From Marinimicrococcus sp033875255 (GTDB lineage: Bacteria; Pseudomonadota; Alphaproteobacteria; Geminicoccales; Geminicoccaceae): DNA of 64,000 nucleotides. The stretch is taken from assembly GCA_033875255.1 (NCBI GenBank), contig JAWZSN010000012.1:1-64000 (forward strand). Reading direction: 5' to 3'. Positions 15,934-24,615 of the stretch are shown one piece after another. Under the pieces are notes generated by a model. It had not been told where the DNA came from. It did no database searches and saw only the letters and a program-made list of their open reading frames with translations. How positions within the stretch are numbered: the first letter of the stretch is position 1; each line of letters opens with the position of its first letter. Made by a program: the position numbers and the translations under genes.

Positions 15934-17591
15934 GCGATGCTCCGAAGCTGCGGGGCCGGCGCCTCGTGCGGCATCCAGAACCAGCGCAACGCTTCCGCCT
16001 CCTCGTCGAAGCGGACCTCCTCGCCTAGCCTTCCCGCAGCCTCGTCGGCGATGCGCCCGGCCTCTGCGAGACAGGCCGCAAAATCGGGAGCAGGTGCCAG
16101 CGGTGCCGCATCACCGGGAGCCATCAGCGCGCTCAGGCTGCCGATGGCAGGCGGCTCGGCCGCCACCGGCGCCACGACCCGCCAGATGCCGCCCGCCGCA
16201 TCGAGGCGGTAGAGCGGCAGCAGGTCGGCGCCGCGCCGCGCCACGAAGGCCACCGCGTCGGCGATGTAGTCGACCGTCTCCTCGGCGAAGAAATAGTTCA
16301 CGCCGAGCCGCGCCCAGCCCGGCCGGAAGGCCGAGAGGCCGCGCGCCACCGCCCGCTCGTGGGCCCGCGCCGTGGCGTCGCCGATGCCCAAAAGCTCGTG
16401 GCCGTAGGGTCCGGCGCACGAGCAGCCGCCGCGCGCCTGGATGCCGAAGAGATCGTTGAGCATGGCCACCACCAGATTGTGGTGGAGCAGCTTCTCGCCG
16501 ACCCTGACGTTGAACGCGAAGATCCCGACAGTGGGCGCCTCGCGCGGGCCGAGGATCTCGATCTCGGGGATCGCCTGCCAGGCGGCGCGCAGCCGATCCG
16601 CCAGCCGCGTCTCGCGGGCCTCGATTTCCTCGGCACCGATATCGGCTTTGAGCTGCAGGACCATGCCGGCGCGGATGTTCTCGACGATGCCGGGGGTGCC
16701 GGCCTCCTCGCGCCGCTCGGGATCGCTCACATAGGCATGGCGGTCGTGGGTGACGTAGCTCACCGTACCGCCGCCGCTCACCGTCGGCCTCGGCCCGGCG
16801 AGCAGGCTACGATCGGCCACCAGGATGCCCGAGGCGCCGGGCCCGCCCACGAACTTGTGGGGCGAGAGGAAGGCGGCGTCGATCCGGTCGCCGGCACCCG
16901 GCGCGCTCTCCTTCATGCGGATCGGCACATAGGGGCCGGCCGCCGCATAGTCGCACACGAAGAGAGCGCCGTGACGGTGCAACAGGCGGGCCACCGCGGC
17001 GACATCCGTCTTCACGCCGGTGACGTTGGAGGCGGCACTGAAGGCACCGATCTTGAGCGGCGCTGCGGCATGGGCCTCGAGCGCCCGGGCGAGGCTGTCC
17101 TGGCAGATCATGCCCCGGGAATCGAGCGGGATGCGCACGAGATCCAGCGGCGCCTCGCGCCATGGCAGATCGTTGGAGTGGTGCTCGTAGGGGCCCACGA
17201 AGACGACGCCGCGCAGCTCGCCGCCGGCGGCCCGGCAACCCAGGGCGCGAACCAGCTTGTCGGCGGCGGCGGTGGCGCCGGTGCCGGTGAAGATCACCGC
17301 ATGGCGCTCGTCGGCGCCCACGGCGCGGCGCACCGCGTCACGAGCCATCTCGCGCAGGCGCGTGGTGCGCCGCCCGGTGAACGAGGTCTCGGTGTGGGTA
17401 TTGCCGTAGGAGGGCAGCACCTCGCGGCGGATCGCCTCCTCGATGAAGGAGAGCGAGCGTCCGGAGGCCACATAGTCGGCATAGACCAGCGGCCGCGCGC
17501 CGAACGGGCCGGGGACGGGCGAGCCGTCGCCGATCACCGCGTCGCGAATGGCCGCCACGTCGGGGCCGAGCCTGCCTGCGGAGTCCGTCAT
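15930..17591 (-). CDS. Class V aminotransferase-fold PLP enzyme (cysteine desulfurase/selenocysteine lyase-like)
   Basis: PLP-dependent fold-type I protein of 553 residues. The first 420 match the class V/NifS-like domain: YADYVASGRSLSFIE, TGTGATAAADKLVR (cofactor phosphate binding), His137-His138 in YEHHSNDLPWR, Asp214 in VCDYAAAGP and the PLP lysine Lys246 in SPHKFVGGPGASG. The last 120 residues are an extension absent from short NifS/SufS proteins, with no motif I recognise. Relatives with this arrangement occur as stand-alone enzymes of unknown substrate. It is coupled to the FAD oxidoreductase and overlaps the ABC ATPase gene by 4 bp, so it belongs to the transported-substrate pathway. 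Desulfurase activity is not proven, and a canonical SufS-type cysteine loop is not obvious. Confidence 0.85.
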   Translation of the reverse strand: MTDSAGRLGPDVAAIRDAVIGDGSPVPGPFGARPLVYADYVASGRSLSFIEEAIRREVLPSYGNTHTETSFTGRRTTRLREMARDAVRRAVGADERHAVIFTGTGATAAADKLVRALGCRAAGGELRGVVFVGPYEHHSNDLPWREAPLDLVRIPLDSRGMICQDSLARALEAHAAAPLKIGAFSAASNVTGVKTDVAAVARLLHRHGALFVCDYAAAGPYVPIRMKESAPGAGDRIDAAFLSPHKFVGGPGASGILVADRSLLAGPRPTVSGGGTVSYVTHDRHAYVSDPERREEAGTPGIVENIRAGMVLQLKADIGAEEIEARETRLADRLRAAWQAIPEIEILGPREAPTVGIFAFNVRVGEKLLHHNLVVAMLNDLFGIQARGGCSCAGPYGHELLGIGDATARAHERAVARGLSAFRPGWARLGVNYFFAEETVDYIADAVAFVARRGADLLPLYRLDAAGGIWRVVAPVAAEPPAIGSLSALMAPGDAAPLAPAPDFAACLAEAGRIADEAAGRLGEEVRFDEEAEALRWFWMPHEAPAPQLRSIA

Positions 17592-19273
17592 GCCGCATCT
17601 TCCTGCATGATTGGCGGTGTCCAGTCCCGCCCGGGAATCGAGCCGAGCAGCGTACGGGTATAGGGGTGGCGCGGGTTGGCGAAGACCTCGGCGGTGGGCC
17701 CGGTCTCGACGATCTCGCCGCGCTCCATGACGATCACGCGGTCGCAGAGCTGGGCTGCGACTCTCAGATCGTGGGTCACGAACAGCAGCGAGAGATGCAG
17801 CCGGTCGCGAAGATCGGCCAGCAGCCGGAGCACCTGCGCCTGGACCGACACGTCGAGGGCAGAGACAGGCTCGTCGGCGACGATCACCCGGGGGTTCATG
17901 GCCAGCGCCCTGGCGATGCCGATGCGCTGCCGCTGGCCGCCCGAGAACTCGTGCGGGAAGCGCTCGGCAGCGGCCGGGCTGAGCTCGACCAGCTCGAGCA
18001 GCTCGCGGGCCCGGGCGCGGGCCTCCGCCGGCGGCGTTCCGTGGACGATGGGGCCCTGGGCGATGAGGTCGACCACCCGCTTGCGCGGGTTGAGCGAGGC
18101 CATCGGGTCCTGGAAGACCATCTGGATCTCGCTGCGCAGGGCGCGCAGCTCGCGACGGCTGGCCGCCAGGATATCGGTCTCGCCGAGCCGGATCGACCCG
18201 GCATCGGATTCGAGCAGCCGGGTGACGCAGCGCGAGACGGTGGTCTTGCCCGAGCCGCTTTCGCCGACCACGCCCAAGGTCTCGCCGCGGCGAAGCTCGA
18301 AGGACAGGTTCTTGACGGCCGCCACGGCCTTGCGCCTGGCGCCGAACAGCCCGCCCTTGGCGGCGAAGGTCTTTACCAGCCCCTTCGCCTCGAGCACGAC
18401 CGGAGCATCCGCCAGGGGCTTGGGCTCGGGCGGGCGCAAGGCCGGCACCGCGGCGATCAGCGCCCTTGTATAGGGATGCTGCGGCCGGTTGAGGACCTCG
18501 GCGGCCGGGCCCTGCTCGACCAGCTCGCCCTGGCGCAGCACCGCCACCCGGTCGGCGATCTCGGCCACCACGCCGAAATCGTGGGTGATGAACAGCACGC
18601 CGGTGCCCAGCGTCTCCTGTAGCTCGCGGATGAGCTTGAGGATCTGCAGCTGGGTGGTGACGTCGAGCGCCGTGGTCGGCTCGTCGGCGATGATCAGGCG
18701 CGGCTGGAGGACCAGCGCCATGGCGATCATCACGCGCTGGCGCTGGCCGCCGGAGATCTGGTGCGGGTAGGCGTTCATCGCCGAGGCGGGCTCGGGGATC
18801 TTGACCTGCTCGAGGATCTCGAGACAGCGCGCGCGGCGCTCGGCGCGGCTCATCGAGGTGTGCAGGCGCAGCACCTCGTCGATCTGCCAGCCCACGGTCT
18901 TTTGCGGGTTGAGCGCGGTCATCGGCTCCTGGAAGATCATCGCCATGCGGTCGCCGCGCAAGGCACGCATCTGCCGCTCGGTGAGGGAGGCGATGTCCTG
19001 CCCCTCGAAGCGGACCGTGCCGCCCGTGACCCGGACATGCGGCTCGGGCAGCAGCCGGGTGATCGCACCGGCGGCCATCGACTTGCCCGAGCCGCTCTCG
19101 CCCACGAGGCAGACGATCTCGCCGGCCCGGACCGTGAGGTCGAGCCCGTCCAGCGCGAACGGCCGGTCGGCGCCCTTGGGCAAGGCGATGCGCAGGCCCT
19201 CGATCTCGAGGACGGGGCGGTCGTCGCCGGAGCGGTCCGGGGAACCGGCCTGGGTTTTCAAGGGCGCACTCAT
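17588..19273 (-). CDS. Dipeptide/oligopeptide ABC transporter, fused double ATPase (DppD-DppF type)
   Basis: Energises peptide-type import at the inner membrane. It is 561 residues with two complete ABC domains in one chain. The N-terminal domain has Walker A GESGSGKS, signature SGGQRQRVMIAMAL and Walker B LIIADEPTTALD; the C-terminal domain has GESGSGKT, SGGQRQRIGIARAL and VIVADEPVSALD. The C-terminal half of each domain ends with the oligopeptide-transporter HPYTRAL/HPYTRTL sequence. The ATG at 19273 overlaps the permease stop by 4 bp (ATGA). The longer open frame upstream of it is antisense-like sequence over the permease. The fusion is similar to YejF-type proteins. Confidence 0.93.
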   Translation of the reverse strand: MSAPLKTQAGSPDRSGDDRPVLEIEGLRIALPKGADRPFALDGLDLTVRAGEIVCLVGESGSGKSMAAGAITRLLPEPHVRVTGGTVRFEGQDIASLTERQMRALRGDRMAMIFQEPMTALNPQKTVGWQIDEVLRLHTSMSRAERRARCLEILEQVKIPEPASAMNAYPHQISGGQRQRVMIAMALVLQPRLIIADEPTTALDVTTQLQILKLIRELQETLGTGVLFITHDFGVVAEIADRVAVLRQGELVEQGPAAEVLNRPQHPYTRALIAAVPALRPPEPKPLADAPVVLEAKGLVKTFAAKGGLFGARRKAVAAVKNLSFELRRGETLGVVGESGSGKTTVSRCVTRLLESDAGSIRLGETDILAASRRELRALRSEIQMVFQDPMASLNPRKRVVDLIAQGPIVHGTPPAEARARARELLELVELSPAAAERFPHEFSGGQRQRIGIARALAMNPRVIVADEPVSALDVSVQAQVLRLLADLRDRLHLSLLFVTHDLRVAAQLCDRVIVMERGEIVETGPTAEVFANPRHPYTRTLLGSIPGRDWTPPIMQEDAA

Positions 19274-20163
19274 GTCTTCTTCTGCCGCGGGTTCAGCGCG
19301 TCGTTCAGCCCCTCGCCGAGGAGGCTGAAGGAGAGCACGGTGAGAAGGATCGCAAGGCCCGGGATGGCGGCGCAGTACCACGCGGTCCGCAGGACCGAGC
19401 GGCCCGAGCCGATCATGTTGCCCCAGCTCGCATAGTTCGGATCGCCAAGGCCCAGGAAGGCAAGGGCGCTCTCGAGCAGGATCGAGATCGCCATGACGAC
19501 CGAGGCGAAGACGACGATCGGCGGCAGGGCGTTGGGCAGGATCTCGCGGAAGATGATGGAAAGATCGCCGACCCCGAGATTGCGCACCGCGTCGACGAAC
19601 TCGCGCGAGCGCAGCGACATGAACTCGGCCCGCACCAGCCGCGCCGGGGCGGTCCACGAGACGATGCCGATGGCGATGATGATGTTCTCGATGGACGAGC
19701 CCAGGATCGCCACCAGGGCCAGGAGCAGCACGAAGTTCGGGATCGTCTGGACCGCCTCGGTGAGCCGCATCAGCACGTCGTCGACCCAGCCGCCGAAATA
19801 GCCGGAGACGGCACCCACGAGGATGCCGATGCCGATGGCCACCACGGTCGAGATCACGCCGATCAGCAGCGAGATGCGGGCACCATGGAAGAGCTGGGCC
19901 AGGATGTCGCGGCCGAGCTGGTCGGTGCCCAGCGGCGTGGCCCAGTCGGTGAACGGCCAGACCAGCGGGTCGCCGGCGCGGCGCAGCGGGTCGACCGGCT
20001 CGATCAGCCCCGCGGTCAGCGCCATCAGGACGACGCAGGCGAGCAGGCACAGGCCGAGGACGGCCGCCCGATTGCGCCGGTAGCGCTGCCAGAAGGCGCC
20101 GAGGCGTGAGGGTTCGGGGGCACGAAGAACGTCGGTGGCGCTCATGTCGGGCGTGGCGCTCAT
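19270..20163 (-). CDS. Dipeptide-type ABC transporter permease (DppC family)
   Basis: Inner-membrane permease of 297 residues with about six hydrophobic segments and an N-terminal cytoplasmic region (WQRYRRNRAAVLGL), as in OppC/DppC. The EAA-loop region (REFVDAVRNLGVGDLSIIFREILPN) that contacts the ATPase is present, with the G at the expected site. It is flanked by 4-bp overlaps on both sides, with the DppB-like gene upstream and the fused ATPase downstream, so the three are translationally coupled. A second ATG (MSATPDMSATDV) is six residues in and could also serve. Confidence 0.92.
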   Translation of the reverse strand: MSATPDMSATDVLRAPEPSRLGAFWQRYRRNRAAVLGLCLLACVVLMALTAGLIEPVDPLRRAGDPLVWPFTDWATPLGTDQLGRDILAQLFHGARISLLIGVISTVVAIGIGILVGAVSGYFGGWVDDVLMRLTEAVQTIPNFVLLLALVAILGSSIENIIIAIGIVSWTAPARLVRAEFMSLRSREFVDAVRNLGVGDLSIIFREILPNALPPIVVFASVVMAISILLESALAFLGLGDPNYASWGNMIGSGRSVLRTAWYCAAIPGLAILLTVLSFSLLGEGLNDALNPRQKKT

Positions 20164-21134
20164 GTCAGGGAGATCCGCGAGTCGAGCTGGGCGTAGAGGA
20201 GGTCGGTCAGGAAGTTCACCAGCACCACCAGGATCGAGCTGAGGAAGATGATGCCCATCAGCGTGTTGAGATCGCGCTGGATGACCGACTGGTAGGCGAG
20301 CTCGCCCAGGCCCGGCAGGGTGAAGATGGTCTCCACCACCACCGAGCCGCCGAGCAGCGTCGAGAACTGCAGGCCCAGCAGGGTCACCACCGGCAACAGC
20401 GCATTGCGCACGATGTGGTGGACCATCAGGCGCGTCTCGCCGGCGCCCTTGGCCCGGGCGGTGCGCACATAGTCCATCTCGGCGACCTCGAGCACGCTGG
20501 CCCGCATCAGCCGCAGATAAAGGGCGAGGTAGATCAGCGAGAGGGCCGCGGTCGGCATGACCAGGTGGAGGGCGATGTCGAGCACGCGGTCGAAGCCGGT
20601 GTGGAACGCGGCGATGGTCTCGATCCCGCCGACCGGCAGCCAGCCCAGCTTCACCGAGAAGACGACGATCATCATCAGGCCCAAAAAGAAGCTCGGCGTG
20701 GCGTAGAACACCAGGCCCAGCGTGCTGATGACGTTGTCGGTGAGCGAGTAGGCGCGGCGCGCGGCGATGGCGCCCAGTGTGGCGCCGATCGAGAAGGCGA
20801 AGAACAGCGAGGTAGCCATCAACAGCAGCGTCGTCGAGAGCCGCTCGAAGAGCACGGTCGAGACCGGCTGCTCATAGACGAACGACCAGCCCAGATCGAA
20901 CTGCACCAGCTTGATCATGTAGCGCCAGAGCTGGACCCAGATCGGCTGGTCGAGACCGTATTCCGCGCGCATGCGCGCGATGAACGCCGCATCGGCGCCG
21001 CCCATGTCGCCGACCAGCGCGTCCACGGTGTCGCCAGGCGCCAGCTTCAGCAGCAGGAAGGTGCCGATCATGATGATGAGGATGACCGGCACCGCCTGAA
21101 CGGCTCGCCGCATGGCATAGATCAATATCGGCAT
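20160..21134 (-). CDS. Dipeptide-type ABC transporter permease (DppB family)
   Basis: Inner-membrane permease of 324 residues starting MPILIYAMRRAVQAVPVILIIMIG. That is the classic DppB/OppB N-terminus with the first membrane helix right after two or three positive residues. The periplasmic loop after helix 1 contains RAEYGLDQPIWVQLWRY, and the EAA loop is EMDYVRTARAKGAGETRLMVHHIVRNAL. The ATG at 21134 is chosen because upstream residues are not membrane-protein-like. It is separated from the binding-protein gene by 94 bp containing a strong hairpin, and overlaps dppC by 4 bp. Confidence 0.92.
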   Translation of the reverse strand: MPILIYAMRRAVQAVPVILIIMIGTFLLLKLAPGDTVDALVGDMGGADAAFIARMRAEYGLDQPIWVQLWRYMIKLVQFDLGWSFVYEQPVSTVLFERLSTTLLLMATSLFFAFSIGATLGAIAARRAYSLTDNVISTLGLVFYATPSFFLGLMMIVVFSVKLGWLPVGGIETIAAFHTGFDRVLDIALHLVMPTAALSLIYLALYLRLMRASVLEVAEMDYVRTARAKGAGETRLMVHHIVRNALLPVVTLLGLQFSTLLGGSVVVETIFTLPGLGELAYQSVIQRDLNTLMGIIFLSSILVVLVNFLTDLLYAQLDSRISLT

Positions 21135-21189
21135 GATGCTGGACTCGTCGGGATCCGGACGGCTTGCAGGGGCGGGCGCAGGATGGCGT

Positions 21190-21220
21190 CCATGGCCCCG
21201 GACAGCATCCGGGGCCATGG
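21190..21220 (-). other. Intercistronic hairpin after the peptide-binding protein gene
   Basis: A perfect 13-bp inverted repeat (CCATGGCCCCGGA and its complement, 5-nt loop CAGCA) begins 8 bp after the binding-protein stop and lies before dppB. No T-run follows on the minus strand. It therefore looks like an mRNA-stabilising or partial-attenuation stem-loop that raises binding protein over permease, not a full terminator. Confidence 0.6.
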
Positions 21221-21228
21221 ACCGACGC

Positions 21229-22824
21229 TCAGTCGTCGAGCCAGAGATCGTACCAGGACGACGAGTTCCAGCGCGGCGTGTTGTGGTGGTTCTTGAGCTT
21301 CTTGCTCGTCACCGAGATGAAGGGATGCTCGATGGCGAAGATGATCGGCAGCTCCTCGGTCGCGAGGCGCTGGATGTCATGGTACATCGCCGCCCGCTTG
21401 GCGGGATCGAGCTCCGAGGCCGCCGCGTCGATCATCTCGTCGAGCTTGGCGTTCTCGTAGCCGAACTGGTTCGACCAGGGCGTGCCGACCGCCGTGCCGC
21501 TCCTCAGCCACACCATCGTCGAGACCGCCGGATCGGCGCGGAACTGGTGCCAGCCATTGGCCGTGTCGAAATCGTGGTCGCGGTAGACGCCGTTGAGGAA
21601 GCCCGGCGCGTCGTTGGTGAGCAGCGTCACCTCGATGCCGACCTCCTTGAGGGCCTGCGCCACGTACTCGGCCCAGAGCTGGGTGTACTCGCCCCACGGA
21701 GCCGGACGATGCCGCAGGCGCAGCCGCACGCCGTCGGCATCGGGCTTGTAGCCGGCCTCGTCGAGCAGGGCCCGGGCCTTCTCGAGGTCGTAGGGGTAGG
21801 TCGTCACCTCGTCGGTGTAGTTGGCGCCGCCGGTCGAGGGGATCGGGCCGCGGCCGGGCTTGGCGTGGCCGCGCATGATGGTCTCGATGGCGAAGTCGAG
21901 ATCGAGCGCGTGGTGGATCGCGCGGCGCACCCGCACGTCGGCCAGCGCCGGATTGCGATGATTGAACTCGAGTGTGGTGTGGGCGACGTTGTTCTCGTAG
22001 CCCTTGGAGCCCATGTCGAAGCGCGGGTCCTTGGCCAGCCGCTCGGCATCGGCCATCGAGACGCCGAGGAAGCTCGACTCGTGGATCTCGCCGGCCTCGA
22101 GGGCCGCGGCGGCTGCCGACTTGTCCTTGATGAAGCGCCAGACGATGCGGTCGAGATAGGGATATTCCGCGCCGCGCCAGTAGTCGTCGTTACGCTCGGC
22201 GATCATGTACTGGCCGCGCTTGTACTCGACGAACTTGAAGGGCCCGGTGCCCACCGGCGCGGTGTTGTACTCGTTCTTGAGAATGTCCGTGCCCTCATAG
22301 AGATGCTTGGGCACGGGGTGGCCGAGATCCGGCATCGCCGCGACCAGAAGGTTCAGCGGCATCGGGCGCGAGTAGCGGAACACGGCGGTGTGCGGGTCGG
22401 GGCAGTCGACCGCCTCGAGATTGGCCTGCAGCGTGGAGCTGTAGTTGAGCAGCTCCTTCCACATGTTCATGGCGGTGAACGAGACATCCTCGCAGGTGAA
22501 CGGCTTGCCGTCGTGCCAGGAAACGCCCTCACGCAGCTTGAAGGTGATCGCGAGCCCGTCGTCCGAGGACGACCACTCGGTCGCCAGAACCGGCACATAG
22601 CCTTCGTAGGAACGGTCGATCAGCGGCTCGATGATCTTGCCGGTGAGCTCGTAGACGCCGTTGGAGGCGCGCAGCGCCGGGTTGAGGATGCGCTGCTCGG
22701 CGGCGATGTGGACGATCACGGTGCCGCCGCGCTTGGGCTCTTCCTGCGCGCTCGCAGGAGCAGCGATGCTCCCGGCCAGCACTGCCGCGAGTGCAAGTGT
22801 CGGTCCGGCGTATCGAGCTGCCAT
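21229..22824 (-). CDS. Peptide-type ABC transporter substrate-binding protein (SBP family 5)
   Basis: Periplasmic binding protein of 531 residues. From the ATG at 22824 there is a signal peptide (MAARYAGPTLALAAVLAGSIAAPASAQ). The start is supported by a GGGAGG site just upstream (GGGAGGCACCACATG). The mature part shows family 5 hallmarks: RGGTVIVHIAAEQRILNPAL, LREGVSWHDGKPFTCEDV and RVRRAIHHALD. It is the first gene of the operon, ahead of two permeases, the fused ATPase and four catabolic genes. These proteins bind peptides but also opines, nickel chelates and odd amino acid derivatives, so the ligand may be the substrate of the downstream enzymes. Confidence 0.93.
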   Translation of the reverse strand: MAARYAGPTLALAAVLAGSIAAPASAQEEPKRGGTVIVHIAAEQRILNPALRASNGVYELTGKIIEPLIDRSYEGYVPVLATEWSSSDDGLAITFKLREGVSWHDGKPFTCEDVSFTAMNMWKELLNYSSTLQANLEAVDCPDPHTAVFRYSRPMPLNLLVAAMPDLGHPVPKHLYEGTDILKNEYNTAPVGTGPFKFVEYKRGQYMIAERNDDYWRGAEYPYLDRIVWRFIKDKSAAAAALEAGEIHESSFLGVSMADAERLAKDPRFDMGSKGYENNVAHTTLEFNHRNPALADVRVRRAIHHALDLDFAIETIMRGHAKPGRGPIPSTGGANYTDEVTTYPYDLEKARALLDEAGYKPDADGVRLRLRHRPAPWGEYTQLWAEYVAQALKEVGIEVTLLTNDAPGFLNGVYRDHDFDTANGWHQFRADPAVSTMVWLRSGTAVGTPWSNQFGYENAKLDEMIDAAASELDPAKRAAMYHDIQRLATEELPIIFAIEHPFISVTSKKLKNHHNTPRWNSSSWYDLWLDD

Positions 22825-22886
22825 GTGGTGCCTCCCCTCGAACGGCCGGATTCCCGGCCCTGCCACAGTTCAGGTTTCCACGGCGC

Positions 22887-22915
22887 AAATCCCCCGCAAT
22901 CGCACGACGTGTCAA
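22887..22915 (-). promoter_or_regulatory. Promoter candidate for the peptide-type ABC operon
   Basis: A perfect TTGACA (22915-22910, minus strand) sits in the 180-bp divergent intergenic region, with GGATTT (22892-22887) 17 bp downstream as a weak -10. Just beside it on the plus side is the small dyad TTGC-N9-GCAA (22923-22939), which could be a regulator site, for example for the Lrp-type protein encoded 1.7 kb away. This is inferred. Confidence 0.3.
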
Positions 22916-23004
22916 TATGAAATTGCAGTTATGCCGCAAAAGCGATGGTCTAACACCTAGAGTCTGCCCTATTCGTAGCACAGCCATGTTCAGGGAGCGG
23001 CGGC

Positions 23005-23739
23005 ATGCAGAATGATATTTCAGGCGCTACGGTCTGGGTCACGGGTGCCGGGTCGGGGATCGGTGCGGCGATGGCGCGGGGCTTTGCCGCCGCCGGCTGT
23101 CGCGTGGTGCTGTCGGGGCGGACTGCGGCGAGCCTGGAGGAAGTGGCCGGGGAGATCCGGGCCGCCGGCGGCGATGCCGTCGCGATACCGGTCGACGTGC
23201 TTGACCGGGACGGAATCGGCAAGGCGGTTGAGGCGATCCTCGCGCGCACCGGGCGCCTCGACATCCTGTGCAACAATGCCGGGCTCAACGTGCCGCGCCG
23301 CCGCTGGTCGGAGATCGAGACCGACCGGGCCGGCTGGGACGCCATCATCGACGTCAATATCAAGGGTGCCATCAACGTCATCGCCGCCTCGCTGCCGCCG
23401 ATGCGGGCGCAGCAGGGCGGCGTCATCATCAACACCGCCTCCTGGGCGGGCCGCTTCTACTCGCCGGTCGCGGGCGTCGCCTACGGCGCCTCCAAGCACG
23501 CGCTCATGGCGCTCAACGCCAGCGTGAACGCCGAGGAGGGCGCCAACGGCATCCGCGCCACGGCACTCTGCCCGGCCGAGGTCGCGACCCCGCTGCTGGC
23601 GCGCCGGCCGGTCTACGACCCGTCCCTCGATGCCACGATCATCCAGCCCGAGGACCTGGCCGACACCGCCCTCTACGTGGCGCGGATGAACCCGAACGTG
23701 GCGGTCCACGAGATAACGATCGCACCGGTTCGGCGCTGA
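23005..23739 (+). CDS. Short-chain dehydrogenase/reductase
   Basis: Cytoplasmic NAD(P)-dependent oxidoreductase of 244 residues, the standard classical SDR length. It has the cofactor motif TGAGSGIG at 13-20, NNAG at 90-93 and the catalytic residues Ser146, Tyr160 and Lys164 (YGASK). Arg residues near the end of beta-2 (SGRT) suggest NADP(H) preference. An SD-like GGGAGCGG precedes the ATG. It heads a plus-strand operon with a VOC protein and an Lrp regulator, divergent from the peptide ABC operon, so it may act on the same imported compound. The substrate cannot be read from sequence. Confidence 0.9.
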   Translation: MQNDISGATVWVTGAGSGIGAAMARGFAAAGCRVVLSGRTAASLEEVAGEIRAAGGDAVAIPVDVLDRDGIGKAVEAILARTGRLDILCNNAGLNVPRRRWSEIETDRAGWDAIIDVNIKGAINVIAASLPPMRAQQGGVIINTASWAGRFYSPVAGVAYGASKHALMALNASVNAEEGANGIRATALCPAEVATPLLARRPVYDPSLDATIIQPEDLADTALYVARMNPNVAVHEITIAPVRR

Positions 23740-23760
23740 GCCATGGAAAGGGAGGAGCGC

Positions 23761-24615
23761 GTGGAACATCCGGTCAAGGGCGTCGATCACGTCTTCCTGC
23801 TGGTCGAGGATCTCGACAGGAGCCAGGAGCAGTTCCGCCGCCTCGGCTTCACGGTCTCGCCGCGCGGGCTGCACAGCGCGCACAAGGGCTCGGCCAACCA
23901 CACGATCATGTTCCCCGAGGACTATTTCGAGCTTTTGGGACTGATCGCCGATACCGAGCAAAACGCCTCGCGCCGGGAGATGCTCGCCCGCGACGGCCAG
24001 GGCCTGCACGCCGTGGCCTGCCGCATCGACGACGCGGCCGCGGCTGCCCAAGCGCTCGACGCACTCGGCATCGCCACGAGCGGGCTCAGCGACTTCTCCC
24101 GCCCCGTGCCCCTTCCGGGCGGCGGTGAAGGTCTGGCCGCCTTCTCCACGCTCCTGTTCGAGCCGGAAGAGATCCCGCTGGGCCTCGCCTTCATGTGCCA
24201 GCATCGCACCCGCGAGATGGTGTGGCAGCCCGAGCTGCTGGATCACCCCAACGGTGCAGCCGGTCTCGCAGGCATCCTTGCTGGCGTCGCCGAGCCCGAG
24301 ACGAGCGCCCGTCGCTATGCCCGCCTGTTCGCGGCCGGCCTGGCGAGCGCCATCGAGGGTGGCTTCGAGGTCCGCACCGGCTCCGCGCCACTCCTGTTCT
24401 TGAGCGAGGAGGCACTGGCGGCGCGCTACGGAGGACTGGACATGACCTCCACGCCGCGCAACGCCTTCGCGGCGATGCAGGTTCTGGCGCCTGACCTCGA
24501 CAAGGTTCGGCGTCTCCTCGGCGCGGCCGAGATCCCCTTCGTGGTCACGAAGGAGGGGATCGCCGTGGATCCCGCGCATGGCAGCGGCGCGGTGGTGGAG
24601 TTCGTCGCCAGATGA
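23761..24615 (+). CDS. VOC superfamily protein (glyoxalase-like)
   Basis: Protein of 284 residues in the vicinal oxygen chelate fold, with the first module starting VDHVFLLVEDLDRSQEQFRRLGFTVSPRG and a second module in the C-terminal half (LACRIDDAAA-like and AFAAMQVLAPDLDKVRRLLG segments). It resembles the Glyoxalase_3-type family of unknown reaction; potential metal ligands are His near the start and Glu in DYFELLG. The start is taken as GTG at 23761. A strong AAGGGAGGA lies just upstream of it, whereas the ATG at 23743 would have no site. It sits 21 bp after the SDR gene and overlaps the Lrp gene by 4 bp (ATGA). Confidence 0.82.
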   Translation: MEHPVKGVDHVFLLVEDLDRSQEQFRRLGFTVSPRGLHSAHKGSANHTIMFPEDYFELLGLIADTEQNASRREMLARDGQGLHAVACRIDDAAAAAQALDALGIATSGLSDFSRPVPLPGGGEGLAAFSTLLFEPEEIPLGLAFMCQHRTREMVWQPELLDHPNGAAGLAGILAGVAEPETSARRYARLFAAGLASAIEGGFEVRTGSAPLLFLSEEALAARYGGLDMTSTPRNAFAAMQVLAPDLDKVRRLLGAAEIPFVVTKEGIAVDPAHGSGAVVEFVAR

